Shown here in pieces: positions 9,234-18,825 of a stretch of DNA of 35,602 nucleotides. The stretch is from an uncultured cyanobacterium. GTDB lineage: Bacteria > Cyanobacteriota > Cyanobacteriia > CACIAM-69d. Location: the NCBI GenBank assembly GCA_937883785.1, contig CALGDE010000033.1, forward strand, positions 1 through 35,602, read 5' to 3'. Made by a program: the position numbers and the translations under genes. The notes under the pieces were generated by a model. The model was not told the origin of the DNA and ran no database searches. It worked only from the letters and a program-made list of their open reading frames with translations. Position 1 is the stretch's first letter; each line of letters starts with the position of its first letter.

Positions 9234-9797
9234 TTACCGGGCACCAACGCTTGCTTTAAATGCGGGGCGATCGCCCAGACGCTTCATATAAGCTTGAACT
9301 GCCGGATAATCTGACAAATCCATTTTAAAAAATATCGGCAAGTAGAATAACAGCGAGCCCACTGCCACATCCGCGACACCAAAGACACTGCCCGTCAAAT
9401 AATTGCGATCACCTAAAATCTGGTTCAAAGGCTCTAAAAGGCGCGGCGTCTCTTTCTCCCGTCGATCATCCACAAACAGTCCCACTGCCAAGGTGGCGTT
9501 GGCGAAGTGAACCCATTGAGTATCCAGGGCGCGATCGCCCTCGGATTTCTCGGGACCATAAGCACGATCCAAATACAGCAAAATCGCACCAGATTCCCAT
9601 AAAGTCACCTTCCCATCATCGATAGCAGGTACTTTTCCGAAGGGATTAATTGCCCGAAAGTCAGCCGCCAAATTCTCTCCCCGCTTCATATCCAACTGGA
9701 CATATTCGTAGGGGATTTTTAACTCCTCTAGATACCACTGGGCGATCGCCGCACGAGTCCTAGGAGCACCATAAAGCTTGAGCTTATTCTGCATCAT
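9234..9797 (-). CDS. Glutathione S-transferase family protein
   Basis: This 187-residue protein has a thioredoxin-like N-terminal half with the glutathione-site signatures NPFGKVPAIDDG and LWESGAILLYL, and an all-helical C-terminal half containing GVADVAVGSLLFY, a GST N-capping-type segment. It should be a cytosolic GST, slightly shorter than the usual 200-220 residues. The N-terminal catalytic residue is probably within APRTRAAIA, so Ser/Cys-class chemistry cannot be assigned with confidence. Two consecutive ATGs (9797, 9794) mark the start. It appears monocistronic. Confidence 0.9.
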   Translation of the reverse strand: MMQNKLKLYGAPRTRAAIAQWYLEELKIPYEYVQLDMKRGENLAADFRAINPFGKVPAIDDGKVTLWESGAILLYLDRAYGPEKSEGDRALDTQWVHFANATLAVGLFVDDRREKETPRLLEPLNQILGDRNYLTGSVFGVADVAVGSLLFYLPIFFKMDLSDYPAVQAYMKRLGDRPAFKASVGAR

Positions 9798-9834
9798 TTG
9801 AATCTGTTTCTAAAAATGCGTCTTTTCCATCGGC

Positions 9835-9866
9835 GTTAGTCTTCAGCGAAGTTAGTCTTCAGCGAA
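9835..9866. repeat. 16-bp perfect tandem repeat upstream of the GST gene
   Basis: GTTAGTCTTCAGCGAA occurs twice head to tail (9835-9850 and 9851-9866), about 40 bp before the GST start codon. It could be a replication-slippage duplication or a tandem regulator site in the GST promoter. Confidence 0.8.
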
Positions 9867-10160
9867 CAAACCGGTTTGTGATGCCAGCCTGAAGTTAATC
9901 CTGCAGCCTATCTATGCTGGAATTTATTCGTTACTCAAACTTACCCCTTAACACTTATGGATTTACAGATTTAGCGAGATCCGCCTTATTCGCTGCTTTA
10001 TGGCAAGCTCACCTTGAATCTCAATTTCTAGGGCGTGTTATCAATTGAGCGCCAGAAGCCTTACGTGGTGGGGAATATACGCCCTTTTAAAGCAAAAAGA
10101 TCTGGGAACTGAAACCCTGAGGCTTTGAGACGTAAATGATGACAGCTCCCAGTCTATGCC

Positions 10161-10193
10161 CAAAACAAAGGCGGACCCAAATGGATCCGCCTT
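10161..10193 (-). terminator. Intrinsic terminator of the RTX-like gene
   Basis: AAGGCGGA (10168-10175) pairs with TCCGCCTT (10186-10193), and a further CC/GG pair closes an AAAT loop after one mismatch. On the minus strand the stem runs into TTTGTTTTGG, a fair U-tract. It lies about 60 bp after the RTX stop codon. Confidence 0.8.
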
Positions 10194-10252
10194 CAAAACA
10201 GCTTATTTAGCTAAGCCGCCTAAACACTTTCAAGTCAGAAGACCGTCGGCGT

Positions 10253-12301
10253 TTAGATGAACAGAACGTCACGACCGCTGAAGTTAGCAACGGGAGCGTC
10301 ATTGTTCAAGACCTGTACGAACGGAATAGGCTGTCGGAAAGTACCCTGGTCAGAGAATACCTCACCAACCTTAGCGAAGGTGAAGTTCAAGGTCGTTACG
10401 CCGCCGCCAGCACCGATGGGCTGAGACAGGTTAGGCGCAATGGTGACGCCAGCAGGAGCCTGAACACCAGCTGTGCCGCTTGCGAACACTGCCTCCGTAC
10501 CAGCAGGACCTTCTGCGAAGAACAGAATACCGGTAGCGGGGTTGTAGTACAGACGGGTAGCAGCGGTGGTCAGGGAGGTACCCAACAGCTTGTTGTTCTC
10601 GCTCAAGCGTCCGCCGAACAAGGAAGAGGACAAGCGCAACTGGTCAGTTCCAACGGTGAAGTCGTTGATAACGTCAATTCCAGTGCTTGCATAACCGAAG
10701 TCAGCAGCAGGAGCAGCGTTCGTTCCTGCGTTTGCACTACCGGTGATTTGAATACCGGTCTGAGTAGCGGTGGTTCCCACCAAAGCTAGAGTCTCAGTTC
10801 CGATAGATGCGTTGTAAACACCTGCAGCGTTACCGAAGTTCAAGCTGGTACCAGGGAAGTTGGTGTTGACAGCGTTGCCAAACCCAGTGAAAGAGGTGCC
10901 AGACAAGATCAACGTTCCGCCGGTCCCTGCAGTACCTGCACGGGTGTTGAACTCGGTAACTCCCGTGGTGGGGAAGGTTACACCAAGGGTTCCGGTAGCA
11001 AAGGTGTTACGCGTGGTACCGAAGGTTAAAGTAGCGATTTCGCTAACGTTGTTGCCCTGGAACAGGAAGATATCAGCACCTGCACCACCCGTTAGGATGT
11101 CTGCACCGCCGCGACCTTCTAGGGTGTCGTTTCCAATTCCACCGGTTAGGGAGTCGTTGGAAGCATTACCGGACAAGCTAACGGAGGTGCTACCTGCGCC
11201 GATAACAACATTGGGAGAATCAGTTCCCAACAGAACCGTGGAAGCATTGATACCGGTTACGGTGTCGCCAGCGCCCAAGGTGATGGTGTCAGCACCAGGA
11301 CCAGCGGAGATGACGTTACCGCCACCACTGCTAACAGTGTTGTTACCGCCACCAGTCAAATCAATCTTGTTGTTTGCGGAAGGAGCAGAGCTACCGGTGC
11401 TAATGACGTCGTTGCCAGCACCAGCAATAATGCTGAATCCAGCGCTGCCCACTGTGGAACCAACGCTGATTACATCGTCGCCGTCACCAGCGTTAGCAAT
11501 TACGCCGGTACCACCAACGGAGATTGACAAGGTGTCGTTGCCAGCACCACCAAACCCTTGAACAGCGCTACCGTTCAGAGCCAATACATCGTTTCCGGCG
11601 TCGCCAGAAATCACTGCACTTGCACTACCGGATAGAACGTCATTGCCCTGACCACCGTTGATGGTGGCAGAGTCAAAGGCAGACAAGGAGTCGTTGCCAG
11701 TGTTACCAAAGCCACGAGAGCTTCCTGCAGCGTAAACGGAGTCATCACCGTCCAAAGCAGTCAAGGTGGCAGAGCCAGCGGATGAACCAGTCAACAGGGC
11801 GTCATTGCCCAAGTCACCAAATACGCTGGGAGACCAAGAACCTACAACGATGGTGTCGTTTCCTTTACCACCACGTAGGCTATCGTCACTGCTACCAGCA
11901 ATGATGTAGTCATTACCTGCGTTTCCGTTTACAAGGCTGCGACCAAAGGAACGAATGGAGTCGTTACCGTCACCACCTTGAATGGTATCGCTGCCACCAG
12001 CGCTGGAGCCAAATAGGTCAGCTACGCCTTGCTCACCGAAGATGGTGTCATCACCAGCGTCTCCAGAAAGAACAGCGTTGCCTCGGCTAATTAGGACGTC
12101 GTTGCCTTGACCACCGTTCTGGGTATCGCCAGGACCGCGGCTTAGAAGGGAGTCATCACCCTGGTTACCGAACAGTTGGTTTTCTCCAACAGTGGCACCT
12201 GCAAGGGTGTCGCGGCCACCATTAGCAATGATGATTACTGGTTCTACGCCAGTTCCTGCTAAGAAATTAGGAAAATTGTTATCAACAATAGTTATGGTCA
12301 C
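10253..12301 (-). CDS. RTX-like calcium-binding repeat protein
   Basis: The first ~430 of 682 residues are a glycine/aspartate/serine-rich beta-roll array with many GND and GDD cores (for example NGGQGNDVLISRG, AGNDVISTGS, IGNDTLEGRGGADILTGGAG). These are diverged nonapeptides of haemolysin-type calcium-binding proteins. The C-terminal ~250 residues hold a DVINDFTVGTDQLRLS segment often seen after the last RTX repeat. Such proteins are usually exported unfolded by type I secretion and fold in external calcium, ending up in S-layers or exoproteins. There is no N-terminal signal peptide, which fits that route, but no secretion genes are nearby. The start is a GTG at 12301 with AGAGGAG about 9 bp upstream. 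Many repeats lack the full GGxGxDxxx consensus. Confidence 0.85.
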   Translation of the reverse strand: MTITIVDNNFPNFLAGTGVEPVIIIANGGRDTLAGATVGENQLFGNQGDDSLLSRGPGDTQNGGQGNDVLISRGNAVLSGDAGDDTIFGEQGVADLFGSSAGGSDTIQGGDGNDSIRSFGRSLVNGNAGNDYIIAGSSDDSLRGGKGNDTIVVGSWSPSVFGDLGNDALLTGSSAGSATLTALDGDDSVYAAGSSRGFGNTGNDSLSAFDSATINGGQGNDVLSGSASAVISGDAGNDVLALNGSAVQGFGGAGNDTLSISVGGTGVIANAGDGDDVISVGSTVGSAGFSIIAGAGNDVISTGSSAPSANNKIDLTGGGNNTVSSGGGNVISAGPGADTITLGAGDTVTGINASTVLLGTDSPNVVIGAGSTSVSLSGNASNDSLTGGIGNDTLEGRGGADILTGGAGADIFLFQGNNVSEIATLTFGTTRNTFATGTLGVTFPTTGVTEFNTRAGTAGTGGTLILSGTSFTGFGNAVNTNFPGTSLNFGNAAGVYNASIGTETLALVGTTATQTGIQITGSANAGTNAAPAADFGYASTGIDVINDFTVGTDQLRLSSSLFGGRLSENNKLLGTSLTTAATRLYYNPATGILFFAEGPAGTEAVFASGTAGVQAPAGVTIAPNLSQPIGAGGGVTTLNFTFAKVGEVFSDQGTFRQPIPFVQVLNNDAPVANFSGRDVLFI

Positions 12302-12763
12302 TTAGTTCCACTCCTCTACGATTTGCTGTAGCTGTCGTCAGCCCTGGTTTGGGGGGCAAACGGAATTTTCTTGACAATTCAGCGCTTGTTTAACTCCGAA
12401 AGCTCGCCGGTTTGGACTTTTTTAGACCTTATACAGCCAGCGCAAGTCTACCCCAGATGAACTCTCAATGTCTAGTTATGTCAACCGTGACGGAACGCCT
12501 GTGGAAAGGGTTCCTCACAGCAGTTTGTCGTCTCTCCCAAAACAGCCAGGTTGATTAGACTAAATAATCGGAACACTGAGTAGCTTTACGATTAAAAAGA
12601 ACTCAACTGGTAGCGGTTCGAGACCCTCGCCCACTTGGACGTGCTTTGGGATACATGGTTCCCAGATTGCACATGGAAATTAGGCAATATTCACTGAACA
12701 TAACAGATCTTGTTTTCTGGGCAAGGGTAGGGACGCTGATTTTTTTGGATTTATGGGAAGAGG
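12302..12763. other. Divergent intergenic region between the RTX gene and uvrC
   Basis: These 462 bp separate two divergently transcribed genes and must hold both promoters. A purine-rich AGAGGAG (on the minus strand) serves the RTX GTG start, and GGGAAGAGGG precedes uvrC. TTGACA occurs on the minus strand near 12478 but lacks a well-spaced -10. I find no RNA gene. Confidence 0.5.
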
Positions 12764-15070
12764 GTGATGACTGGGGAGCGTAAGGTGCTGCTGCAGGAGC
12801 CGGAACGGCTGAAGGCTCGGCTAGGGGAGATTCCCCAGGAGCCGGGGGTCTATTTCATGCGCGATCGCCAGGACCATATCTTATATATAGGTAAATCAAA
12901 ACATTTACGGACTCGGGTGCGGTCCTATTTCCGTCCGTTTCAGAATCAGGCAGGGCGGGCTCCTATGGAGCAGTTGCATAGTCCGCGCATTGAGCTGATG
13001 GTGCGCCAGGTGGCGAATATTGAATTTATCGTCACCGACACGGAGGCGGAGGCGCTGGCGCTGGAGGCGAACGCCATTAAGCATCATCAGCCCCATTTCA
13101 ATGTGTTGTTGAAGGATGACAAGAAGTATCCCTATCTATGTATTACCTGGTCTGATAAGTATCCGCGGATGTTTATTACTCGGAAGCGGCGGCTGGGGAG
13201 TTCTCGTGATCGCTACTACGGTCCTTACACCGATGCCTATTCTTTGCGGAGTACTTTGCGGCTGGTGAAGCGGTTGTTTCCTCTGCGCCAGCGGCGGCGA
13301 CCGTTGCACAAAGACCGACCGTGCTTGAATTACGACATTGGGCGATGTCCGGGGGTTTGTCAGGATTTGATCACGCCGGAGCAGTATCGGGCGACCTTAA
13401 ATCGGGTGGCGATGATTTTTCAGGGGCGTACCGAGGAGCTGCTGGTGGAGTTGGATCGGCAGATGACGGCGGCGGCGGCGGAGTTGAATTTTGAGTTGGC
13501 GGCTCAGTTACGCGATCGCATCCGAGGACTTCGCCATTTGGGGGAGGATAAAAAGGTATCTTTGCCCGATGACCGGGTGTCGCGGGATGCGATCGCCCTG
13601 GCGGCAGATCGGGAGCGGGCCTGCGTGCAGTTATTTCAGGTGCGGGCGGGGCGGCTGACGGGGCGGCTGGGGTTTGTGGCGCAAATGCCGGGGGCGAAGG
13701 ATGTGCCTAAGTCTGCTGAGCCGATTGATGGGGCGGCGTTGTTGGCTCAGGCGAAGGGGGATGCTCAGAAGGAGGGGGTTTATAACACTGGGGCGAAAGA
13801 GGCGAATGCGATCGTCCCGGCGCAGTTGTCGGCGTATAAAGCGGGTAAGGCGAAAAGTCGGGTTCGGGACTCGGGAGAGGGGAGCTATTCCGTTGAGGAT
13901 TCTGCCGAGGCAGAGTCCTTAGACACAAAATCCACAGGGGAAAAGTCTGCGGAGGCAGACGCTGTTACAAGTTCGCAAGAGGGTGCAACAGTTGCCACAA
14001 TCCCTGCGGATGAAACCCTGTTGGGGTCGGTGATTCAGCGGGCGGTGGAGGAGCATTATTCCACGGTGGACCCGGTGGAAATTCCGGCAGAGATTGTGGT
14101 GCAGTATCAGTTGCCGGACCAGGATTGGCTTCAGGATTGGCTCAGTCGACGGCGGGGGCGAAAGGTGACGGTGATGGTGCCCCAGCGGCAGACGAAGGCG
14201 GAGTTTGTGCAGATGGTGGAGCGTAATGCGGAGTTTGAGCTGAAGCGGTTACAGCGATTGGCGGATCGCGATCGCTCAGCTCTGCAAGACTTGACCGAAG
14301 TTCTGGACCTGCCGGACCAGCCGCGATGGATTGAGTGTTATGACATTTCCCATATTCAGGGCTCCGATGCGGTGGCCTCGCGGGTGGTGTTTGTGGATGG
14401 GGTGCCGGCGAAGCAGCATTATCGCCGCTATAAAATTCGCAATCCCAAGGTAACGGCGGGGCATTCGGATGATTTTGCCAGTATGGCAGAGGTGATCCAG
14501 CGGCGGTTTAAGTCGGGGCAGTTGCGACCGGTGGCGAACGTGGCGATGGATGTGCTGCACGGGGGCGACGGCGCGGGCGGACGCAAATCTAGCAAACGAA
14601 ACGCGGCGGGGCAGGATTGGCCGGACTTGGTGGTAATTGATGGGGGTAAAGGGCAGTTGTCGGCGGTGATGACGGTGCTGGGGCAAATGGAAATTGCGGA
14701 CGATTTGCGGGTAATTAGTTTGGCAAAGCGGGAGGAGGAGATTTTCTTACCCGGTGAGTCGAAGTCGTTAAAAACCGATCGCGAACAGCCGGGAGTTCAA
14801 TTACTGCGCCGGCTGCGGGATGAGGCGCACCGATTTGCCGTGAGTTTCCATCGCCAAAAGCGCACGGAACGAATGCGGCGATCGCATTTAGACGCCATTC
14901 CCGGTTTAGGTCACCGTCGTCAAAAGGATTTGCTCGCCCATTTCCGCTCCGTGGACTATATCCGCGAAGCCACCACCAAGCAACTTTGCGAGGTGGATGG
15001 CATTGGTCCAAAGATGGCGCAGCAGATTTACGAATACTTCCATCCGTCCAACACCGACGATGCTGAATAG
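12764..15070 (+). CDS. uvrC: Excinuclease ABC subunit C
   Basis: UvrC makes both incisions in nucleotide excision repair. The 768-residue protein has the GIY-YIG nuclease (25-105, with GVYFMRD and ILYIGKSK), the cysteine cluster [13 protein letters not shown] (187-199), a UVR domain binding UvrB (223-257), the RNase H-like nuclease (ECYDISH with D527, VVIDGGKGQ with D626, DEAHRFA) and a C-terminal double helix-hairpin-helix (about 705-765). It is roughly 140 residues longer than typical UvrC: residues about 308-415 are a Ser/Ala/Glu/Lys-rich low-complexity insert between the UVR and RNase H regions. The frame starts at GTG 12764 with an ATG next to it (12767); GAAGAGGG just before fits either. 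It converges on folC with a 36-bp gap. Confidence 0.97.
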   Translation: MMTGERKVLLQEPERLKARLGEIPQEPGVYFMRDRQDHILYIGKSKHLRTRVRSYFRPFQNQAGRAPMEQLHSPRIELMVRQVANIEFIVTDTEAEALALEANAIKHHQPHFNVLLKDDKKYPYLCITWSDKYPRMFITRKRRLGSSRDRYYGPYTDAYSLRSTLRLVKRLFPLRQRRRPLHKDRPCLNYDIGRCPGVCQDLITPEQYRATLNRVAMIFQGRTEELLVELDRQMTAAAAELNFELAAQLRDRIRGLRHLGEDKKVSLPDDRVSRDAIALAADRERACVQLFQVRAGRLTGRLGFVAQMPGAKDVPKSAEPIDGAALLAQAKGDAQKEGVYNTGAKEANAIVPAQLSAYKAGKAKSRVRDSGEGSYSVEDSAEAESLDTKSTGEKSAEADAVTSSQEGATVATIPADETLLGSVIQRAVEEHYSTVDPVEIPAEIVVQYQLPDQDWLQDWLSRRRGRKVTVMVPQRQTKAEFVQMVERNAEFELKRLQRLADRDRSALQDLTEVLDLPDQPRWIECYDISHIQGSDAVASRVVFVDGVPAKQHYRRYKIRNPKVTAGHSDDFASMAEVIQRRFKSGQLRPVANVAMDVLHGGDGAGGRKSSKRNAAGQDWPDLVVIDGGKGQLSAVMTVLGQMEIADDLRVISLAKREEEIFLPGESKSLKTDREQPGVQLLRRLRDEAHRFAVSFHRQKRTERMRRSHLDAIPGLGHRRQKDLLAHFRSVDYIREATTKQLCEVDGIGPKMAQQIYEYFHPSNTDDAE

Positions 15071-15106
15071 TCGGTTAGAAGCAGCAAGATACTTTGATAG
15101 ATGGCG

Positions 15107-16414
15107 TTATTGGGACAGCGCCAAGAAATGTCCTAATAAATAGAGTGAACCGCAGAGGATGACCGGACGATCTCCCCCACCCACAAACGCACGGTCTAAC
15201 CCCTTATCCAGGGATCCGAAGTTTTGAGCTTCTCCTAAATCGGGACAAATACTGTTGCCTAACTTCACAAGTTCAAGGGGATCAACCCCCGCATGGCTAG
15301 GAACAGGGACGGTGAGCAGGCGATCGCCCGGTCGCAAAATTGCCTCTAGAACCTGTCGATAATCCTTAGTGGTTAAAATCCCCATCACCCAGGTGACGCT
15401 GTTTCCCTTGCGCACAAATCGATCCACGTACTGGCTGAGGCACTGGGCGGCGGCGGGATTATGGGCCCCATCTATTAATAGGGATTGATTTTTCCATTGG
15501 CTCCACTGCAACCGCCCCGCCCAGCTTGCTTTGCCCATACCGGCAACAATGGCGTTGTCGGAAATTTTCCAGCCCTGGTGCTGAAGGGATTTTAAAAGGG
15601 CGATCGCCACCGCCGAATTAGCCAGTTGAAAGTCCCCCGCCAGTGCTAGCGGATAGGTAATGCCCTGGGATTCGGCGTGGGACTGTCCGTTCTTATCGAT
15701 AGGTTGGGCGGGGGAAATTTCCGTTAGGGGCGCTTGCATTTTCTCAGCAATTTCCCGCGTTACCGCCAACGCTTCATCGGGCAGCGGTCCCACAATGGCA
15801 GGGGAGTCGCGCTTGAAAATTCCCGCTTTTTCTCCAGCGATTTTGCCCAAGGTGTCCCCCAGCGCCTGTTGATGATCCATGCTGATGGACACCACCGCAG
15901 TGGCTGCGGGGCGATCGCACACATTAGTGGCATCGAGTCGTCCCCCCAATCCCACTTCCATCACCGCAATATCCACGCCCGCCGTCGCAAAATGCCACCA
16001 TGCGGCCGCCGTCACGATTTCGTAAAGGGTTGGAATTCCGGCGGTGGGATCGTCGAAGTCTTGCGGCAAAGTTTTAGCTGCGTCAAGCACCGTGCTGATC
16101 GCGGTTAATAATTCTTGCGGGGTTATAGGCGATCGCCCTACCGCCACCCGCTCCGTCCAATGCACCAAATGGGGAGACGTGTAGCAGCCGACCCGATAGC
16201 CCGCCTCCGTCAACACTGAAGTTAGGTAGGCACACACCGATCCTTTGCCGTTGGTGCCGGCAATGTGCACCATCGGCATTTTGTCCTGGGGATTGTCCAA
16301 TGCTGCCAATAATCGCTTCATGCGATCCAAGCCCAGGTGAATACCTGATGGTTTGAACGGGGCGAGGCGATCTTGGATTTGTTGGTGGAATTGGCGATCA
16401 GCAGCAGGACACAT
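15107..16414 (-). CDS. folC: Folylpolyglutamate/dihydrofolate synthase
   Basis: FolC joins glutamate to dihydropteroate and/or folate in cytosolic folate synthesis. Visible signatures are the P-loop HIAGTNGKGSVCAYL, VMEVGLGGRLDATNV, and LIDGAHNPAAAQ in the C-terminal Mur-ligase-type domain. The open frame extends to a TTG at 16471, but that codon lies inside the tsf terminator stem, so the ATG at 16414 (MCPAADRQF, 435 residues, normal family length) is the better start. No clear Shine-Dalgarno precedes it. The gene is downstream of tsf on the same strand, separated by the terminator. Confidence 0.93.
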   Translation of the reverse strand: MCPAADRQFHQQIQDRLAPFKPSGIHLGLDRMKRLLAALDNPQDKMPMVHIAGTNGKGSVCAYLTSVLTEAGYRVGCYTSPHLVHWTERVAVGRSPITPQELLTAISTVLDAAKTLPQDFDDPTAGIPTLYEIVTAAAWWHFATAGVDIAVMEVGLGGRLDATNVCDRPAATAVVSISMDHQQALGDTLGKIAGEKAGIFKRDSPAIVGPLPDEALAVTREIAEKMQAPLTEISPAQPIDKNGQSHAESQGITYPLALAGDFQLANSAVAIALLKSLQHQGWKISDNAIVAGMGKASWAGRLQWSQWKNQSLLIDGAHNPAAAQCLSQYVDRFVRKGNSVTWVMGILTTKDYRQVLEAILRPGDRLLTVPVPSHAGVDPLELVKLGNSICPDLGEAQNFGSLDKGLDRAFVGGGDRPVILCGSLYLLGHFLALSQ

Positions 16415-16427
16415 GGGCAAAACGTTA

Positions 16428-16480
16428 AGGCAAAAAACAGCAAACCGGCACTGAGATTTAGGGATGCTCAATGCCGGTTT
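16428..16480 (-). terminator. Intrinsic terminator of tsf
   Basis: AAACCGGCA (16442-16450) pairs with TGCCGGTTT (16472-16480). After one mismatch TGAG pairs with CTCA, leaving an 11-nt loop. On the minus strand the stem is followed by GCTGTTTTTTGCC. It begins about 30 bp after the tsf stop and would isolate tsf from folC. Confidence 0.88.
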
Positions 16481-16512
16481 TATGTCGGGACTGGGGAATA
16501 AGGCGCTAGAAA

Positions 16513-17358
16513 TTAGCCCTTGGTTGCCGCAGCAACTTCAGCGGCAAAATCGCTTTCTTCCTTCTCAATGCCATCACCCACACCAAAGCGCACAAACTCG
16601 GTAACGGTTGCGCCCTTTTCCTTCAGCATTTCGCCAACGGACTGGGAGGGGTTCATCACAAAGGGCTGACCGGTCAAGGAAATCTCACCGGTGAACTTCT
16701 TCATCCGACCGGCAACCATTTTCTCGGCGATTTCGGGAGGCTTGCCCGACTGCACTGCGATGTCGATTTGAATTTGCTTTTCCTTCGCAACCACGTCCTC
16801 GGACACATCCTCGGGGTTTAGAAACTCAGGATTAGACGCCGCCACGTGCATGGATACGTTCTTGAGGGTCTCATTATCCTCAGCGCTACCCACAACCACA
16901 ACGCCAATTTTGCCGCTGTGAATATAGGTGCCTAGCTTGTCGCCAGAGAAATGGGCAACGCGGCGAATACCAACGTTCTCACCAATTTTGATCACTAGCT
17001 CAGAGCGGATAGCTTCGAACTTTTCCTTCAGAGCCTCGGTGGAAAGCCGCTCTGCAAAGGCTGCATCGAGGGCATCGTTCGCAAAGCTCAAGAAGTTTTT
17101 GTCCTTGGCCACAAAGTCAGTTTCACAGTTAACTTCCAGGATGGTGGCTTTACCGCCTTCGGATTTGATTAGGATGGCACCTTCTGCGGCTACCCGAGAT
17201 GCTTTCTTGGCAGCCTTAGCTACGCCGCGCTTTCGGAGGTCTTCAATGGCTGCTTCGATATCACCATCAGCGCCAACTAGGGCTTTTTTGCACTCCATCA
17301 TGCCTGCGCCGGTCCGTTCGCGCAGTTCTTTTACTAGGGCAGCGGTAATGGTTGCCAT
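16513..17358 (-). CDS. tsf: Elongation factor Ts
   Basis: EF-Ts recycles EF-Tu by exchanging GDP for GTP. The 281-residue protein begins [19 protein letters not shown], continues with MMECKKAL and the core [10 protein letters not shown], and ends with the dimerisation/coiled-coil region and a second ELGE-like core ([15 protein letters not shown]). An upstream TTG at 17391 is in frame, but the ATG at 17358 has AAGAG a few bases before it and matches the family start. In most cyanobacteria tsf follows rpsB; here the upstream gene is the M56 protease, so the two have been separated. A strong terminator follows. Confidence 0.97.
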   Translation of the reverse strand: MATITAALVKELRERTGAGMMECKKALVGADGDIEAAIEDLRKRGVAKAAKKASRVAAEGAILIKSEGGKATILEVNCETDFVAKDKNFLSFANDALDAAFAERLSTEALKEKFEAIRSELVIKIGENVGIRRVAHFSGDKLGTYIHSGKIGVVVVGSAEDNETLKNVSMHVAASNPEFLNPEDVSEDVVAKEKQIQIDIAVQSGKPPEIAEKMVAGRMKKFTGEISLTGQPFVMNPSQSVGEMLKEKGATVTEFVRFGVGDGIEKEESDFAAEVAAATKG

Positions 17359-17464
17359 GACTCTTAAATATGTGTTTCCAAACTTATGCAAATCTCAGCA
17401 TAGCGTCATTGGGCACATTTGCATCGAAGTCTGTGGCGATCGCCCCCAGCAAGCCCCAGCGGCA

Positions 17465-18409
17465 CTAATGGTGCAAGGCAATAATCAACAGTGGGCAGGC
17501 GGCGAGGAGCGTCAGTCCCCAGGAAAATAGGGCAGGAATGGACTGGGACGCCTTTGCAGAATTTTGAGGCTGCTGCTGGGTTTGTCGAATCAAAGATTGG
17601 ATGCGACGGTTGAGGCGATCGCCCCCCGCACCTTCCCCCATCGCAACGGCATCTCCCATGGCAGTGGTCATTGGCGCAGGCGATTTCAATGGAAATTTGA
17701 CCATGATCAACAGGGCTTCGGCCACATCCAAAGGATCCGTTAAGGTTGCGGCATGGTAATCGGCGCGAATTTCCCGCAGCAGCAACAGCTCTTGCCACAG
17801 TTCGCCCGATCCAGGCAGCCAGCGCACTAGACGGTGCAGCCAACTTAGCCAAAAAAATGTGAACGTATCGCGGGTACTGGCGTGGGCCCCTTCGTGGGCA
17901 AGGACAGCTTTGATTTGAGCCGGAGAAAAACAGTTTAAAAAGCCTTGGCTCACGACTAGATGCGATCGCCAAAACCCCACCTGAGCTGCGTAGGGAACCG
18001 GCTGATCAATTAGCCGTGCCGTTTGCCCCTGCACTTCCGCCGTGGGCAGTTGGGTAATGGCGTCAACGGCATGTTGACCTTGGCGCCAGGCGATCACCAA
18101 TTGCGCCACTGCCCAGGCAAGCCCAGCGATCGCCAAAATCGATCCCAAGGTGCCCACGGAATACCCCCACATGGTGCCCGCGTGTCCCATTAGCAGCACC
18201 GCGATCCAGCCATTTAGCAACCACAGCGGCGGCAATGCCAAAGCCACCAATGCCCACCACCATTGGCGGTCCCACTGGTTCTGTTGGCTATCCTGTTGAC
18301 TCTGGAATAACTCGCCTGAGCGCTGAGATTTCTGATAGTGACGGTGCCATTGCCAGCGGAGGGTTAGGGCAGAAGCGGCGATCGCCAACACTAAATAGGT
18401 GTGAATCAT
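17465..18409 (-). CDS. M56-family membrane metalloprotease (BlaR1/PetP-like)
   Basis: This 314-residue membrane protein has hydrophobic helices near residues 3-17, 52-75, 84-107 and 293-312, a zinc site HEGAH (172-176) and a downstream glutamate in LREIRADYHA (E213). It lacks the penicillin-binding sensor domain of BlaR1. Its partner BlaI-like gene overlaps it by ATGA, so the two are translationally coupled. In Synechocystis a BlaI repressor (PetR) and an M56 protease (PetP) make up the copper-responsive switch between plastocyanin and cytochrome c6; this pair is a good candidate for the same system. Copper sensing is inferred from family only, and neither petE nor petJ is in the window. Confidence 0.85.
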   Translation of the reverse strand: MIHTYLVLAIAASALTLRWQWHRHYQKSQRSGELFQSQQDSQQNQWDRQWWWALVALALPPLWLLNGWIAVLLMGHAGTMWGYSVGTLGSILAIAGLAWAVAQLVIAWRQGQHAVDAITQLPTAEVQGQTARLIDQPVPYAAQVGFWRSHLVVSQGFLNCFSPAQIKAVLAHEGAHASTRDTFTFFWLSWLHRLVRWLPGSGELWQELLLLREIRADYHAATLTDPLDVAEALLIMVKFPLKSPAPMTTAMGDAVAMGEGAGGDRLNRRIQSLIRQTQQQPQNSAKASQSIPALFSWGLTLLAACPLLIIALHH

Positions 18410-18825
18410 GGCTGCCCCCGTCGTAGCTGCTTAAGCTGGTCAATTTGCTCCGCCAAAGACTCAATGCGGTCCAGACTCGCGGAATCCAACTCGTTGGCAA
18501 ACGCCGCCACCATATCGGAGTTGCTGATGGCCATAAAGCGGTTCAAATGTTCGTAGGCTTGCAGCGCCTTCGCCCGCTCCCGAGACACCGTGACGGTCCA
18601 ATTGCTTACTCGCCCCGCCCGCTGGCGCTGAACCCAGCCCTTCTGCTCCAACCGCTTCAACACCGTCAGCACCGACGCCTGAGTAAGTTCTCGAGCTGGG
18701 TCGTCTAAGATTTGGTCCAATACCTCGCGGGCCGTTGTGCCAGCAGTCGCCCAGAGGATATCAACAATCTCTTCCTCGAGGGATCCTAAAGACAACCGCA
18801 CTGGGTCTGGAAAAAATTCGGACAT
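18406..18825 (-). CDS. BlaI/MecI/CopY-family repressor (PetR-like)
   Basis: The 140-residue protein has the winged-helix BlaI fold: LGSLEEEIVDILWA, TAREVLDQIL, then recognition helix and wing LTQASVLTVLKRLEQKGWV. BlaI repressors bind as dimers to palindromic operators and are cleaved or inactivated through the M56 protease encoded by the next, overlapping gene. The frame is open to 18891, but the ATG at 18825 (MSEFFPDPVRLS) fits family length. A C-terminal helix with Glu/Asp/Leu residues is the likely dimer region. By analogy with PetR it may repress petJ and permit petE expression according to copper; the operator cannot be located here. Confidence 0.86.
   Translation of the reverse strand: MSEFFPDPVRLSLGSLEEEIVDILWATAGTTAREVLDQILDDPARELTQASVLTVLKRLEQKGWVQRQRAGRVSNWTVTVSRERAKALQAYEHLNRFMAISNSDMVAAFANELDSASLDRIESLAEQIDQLKQLRRGQP

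Larger units (their letters stand above)
9798..10252. other. Intergenic stretch between GST and RTX genes
   Basis: This 455-bp spacer holds a 16-bp perfect tandem repeat (9835-9866) close to the GST start and the RTX terminator at 10168-10193. Both flanking genes are on the minus strand. I see no other gene or RNA in it. Confidence 0.6.

Noticed and set aside
10860-11561. 233-codon open frame on the plus strand inside the RTX-like gene
   Set aside because: It mirrors the repeat array on the opposite strand; its Pro/Val-rich low-complexity product is an antisense artefact.
12615-12625. tRNA T-loop-like GGTTCGAGACC upstream of uvrC
   Set aside because: The arms beside it do not pair well, and no acceptor stem, anticodon arm or D-arm of proper spacing can be found.
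16415-16471. N-terminal extension of FolC from TTG 16471
   Set aside because: The extension is encoded within the tsf terminator and is absent from the family; ATG 16414 is preferred.
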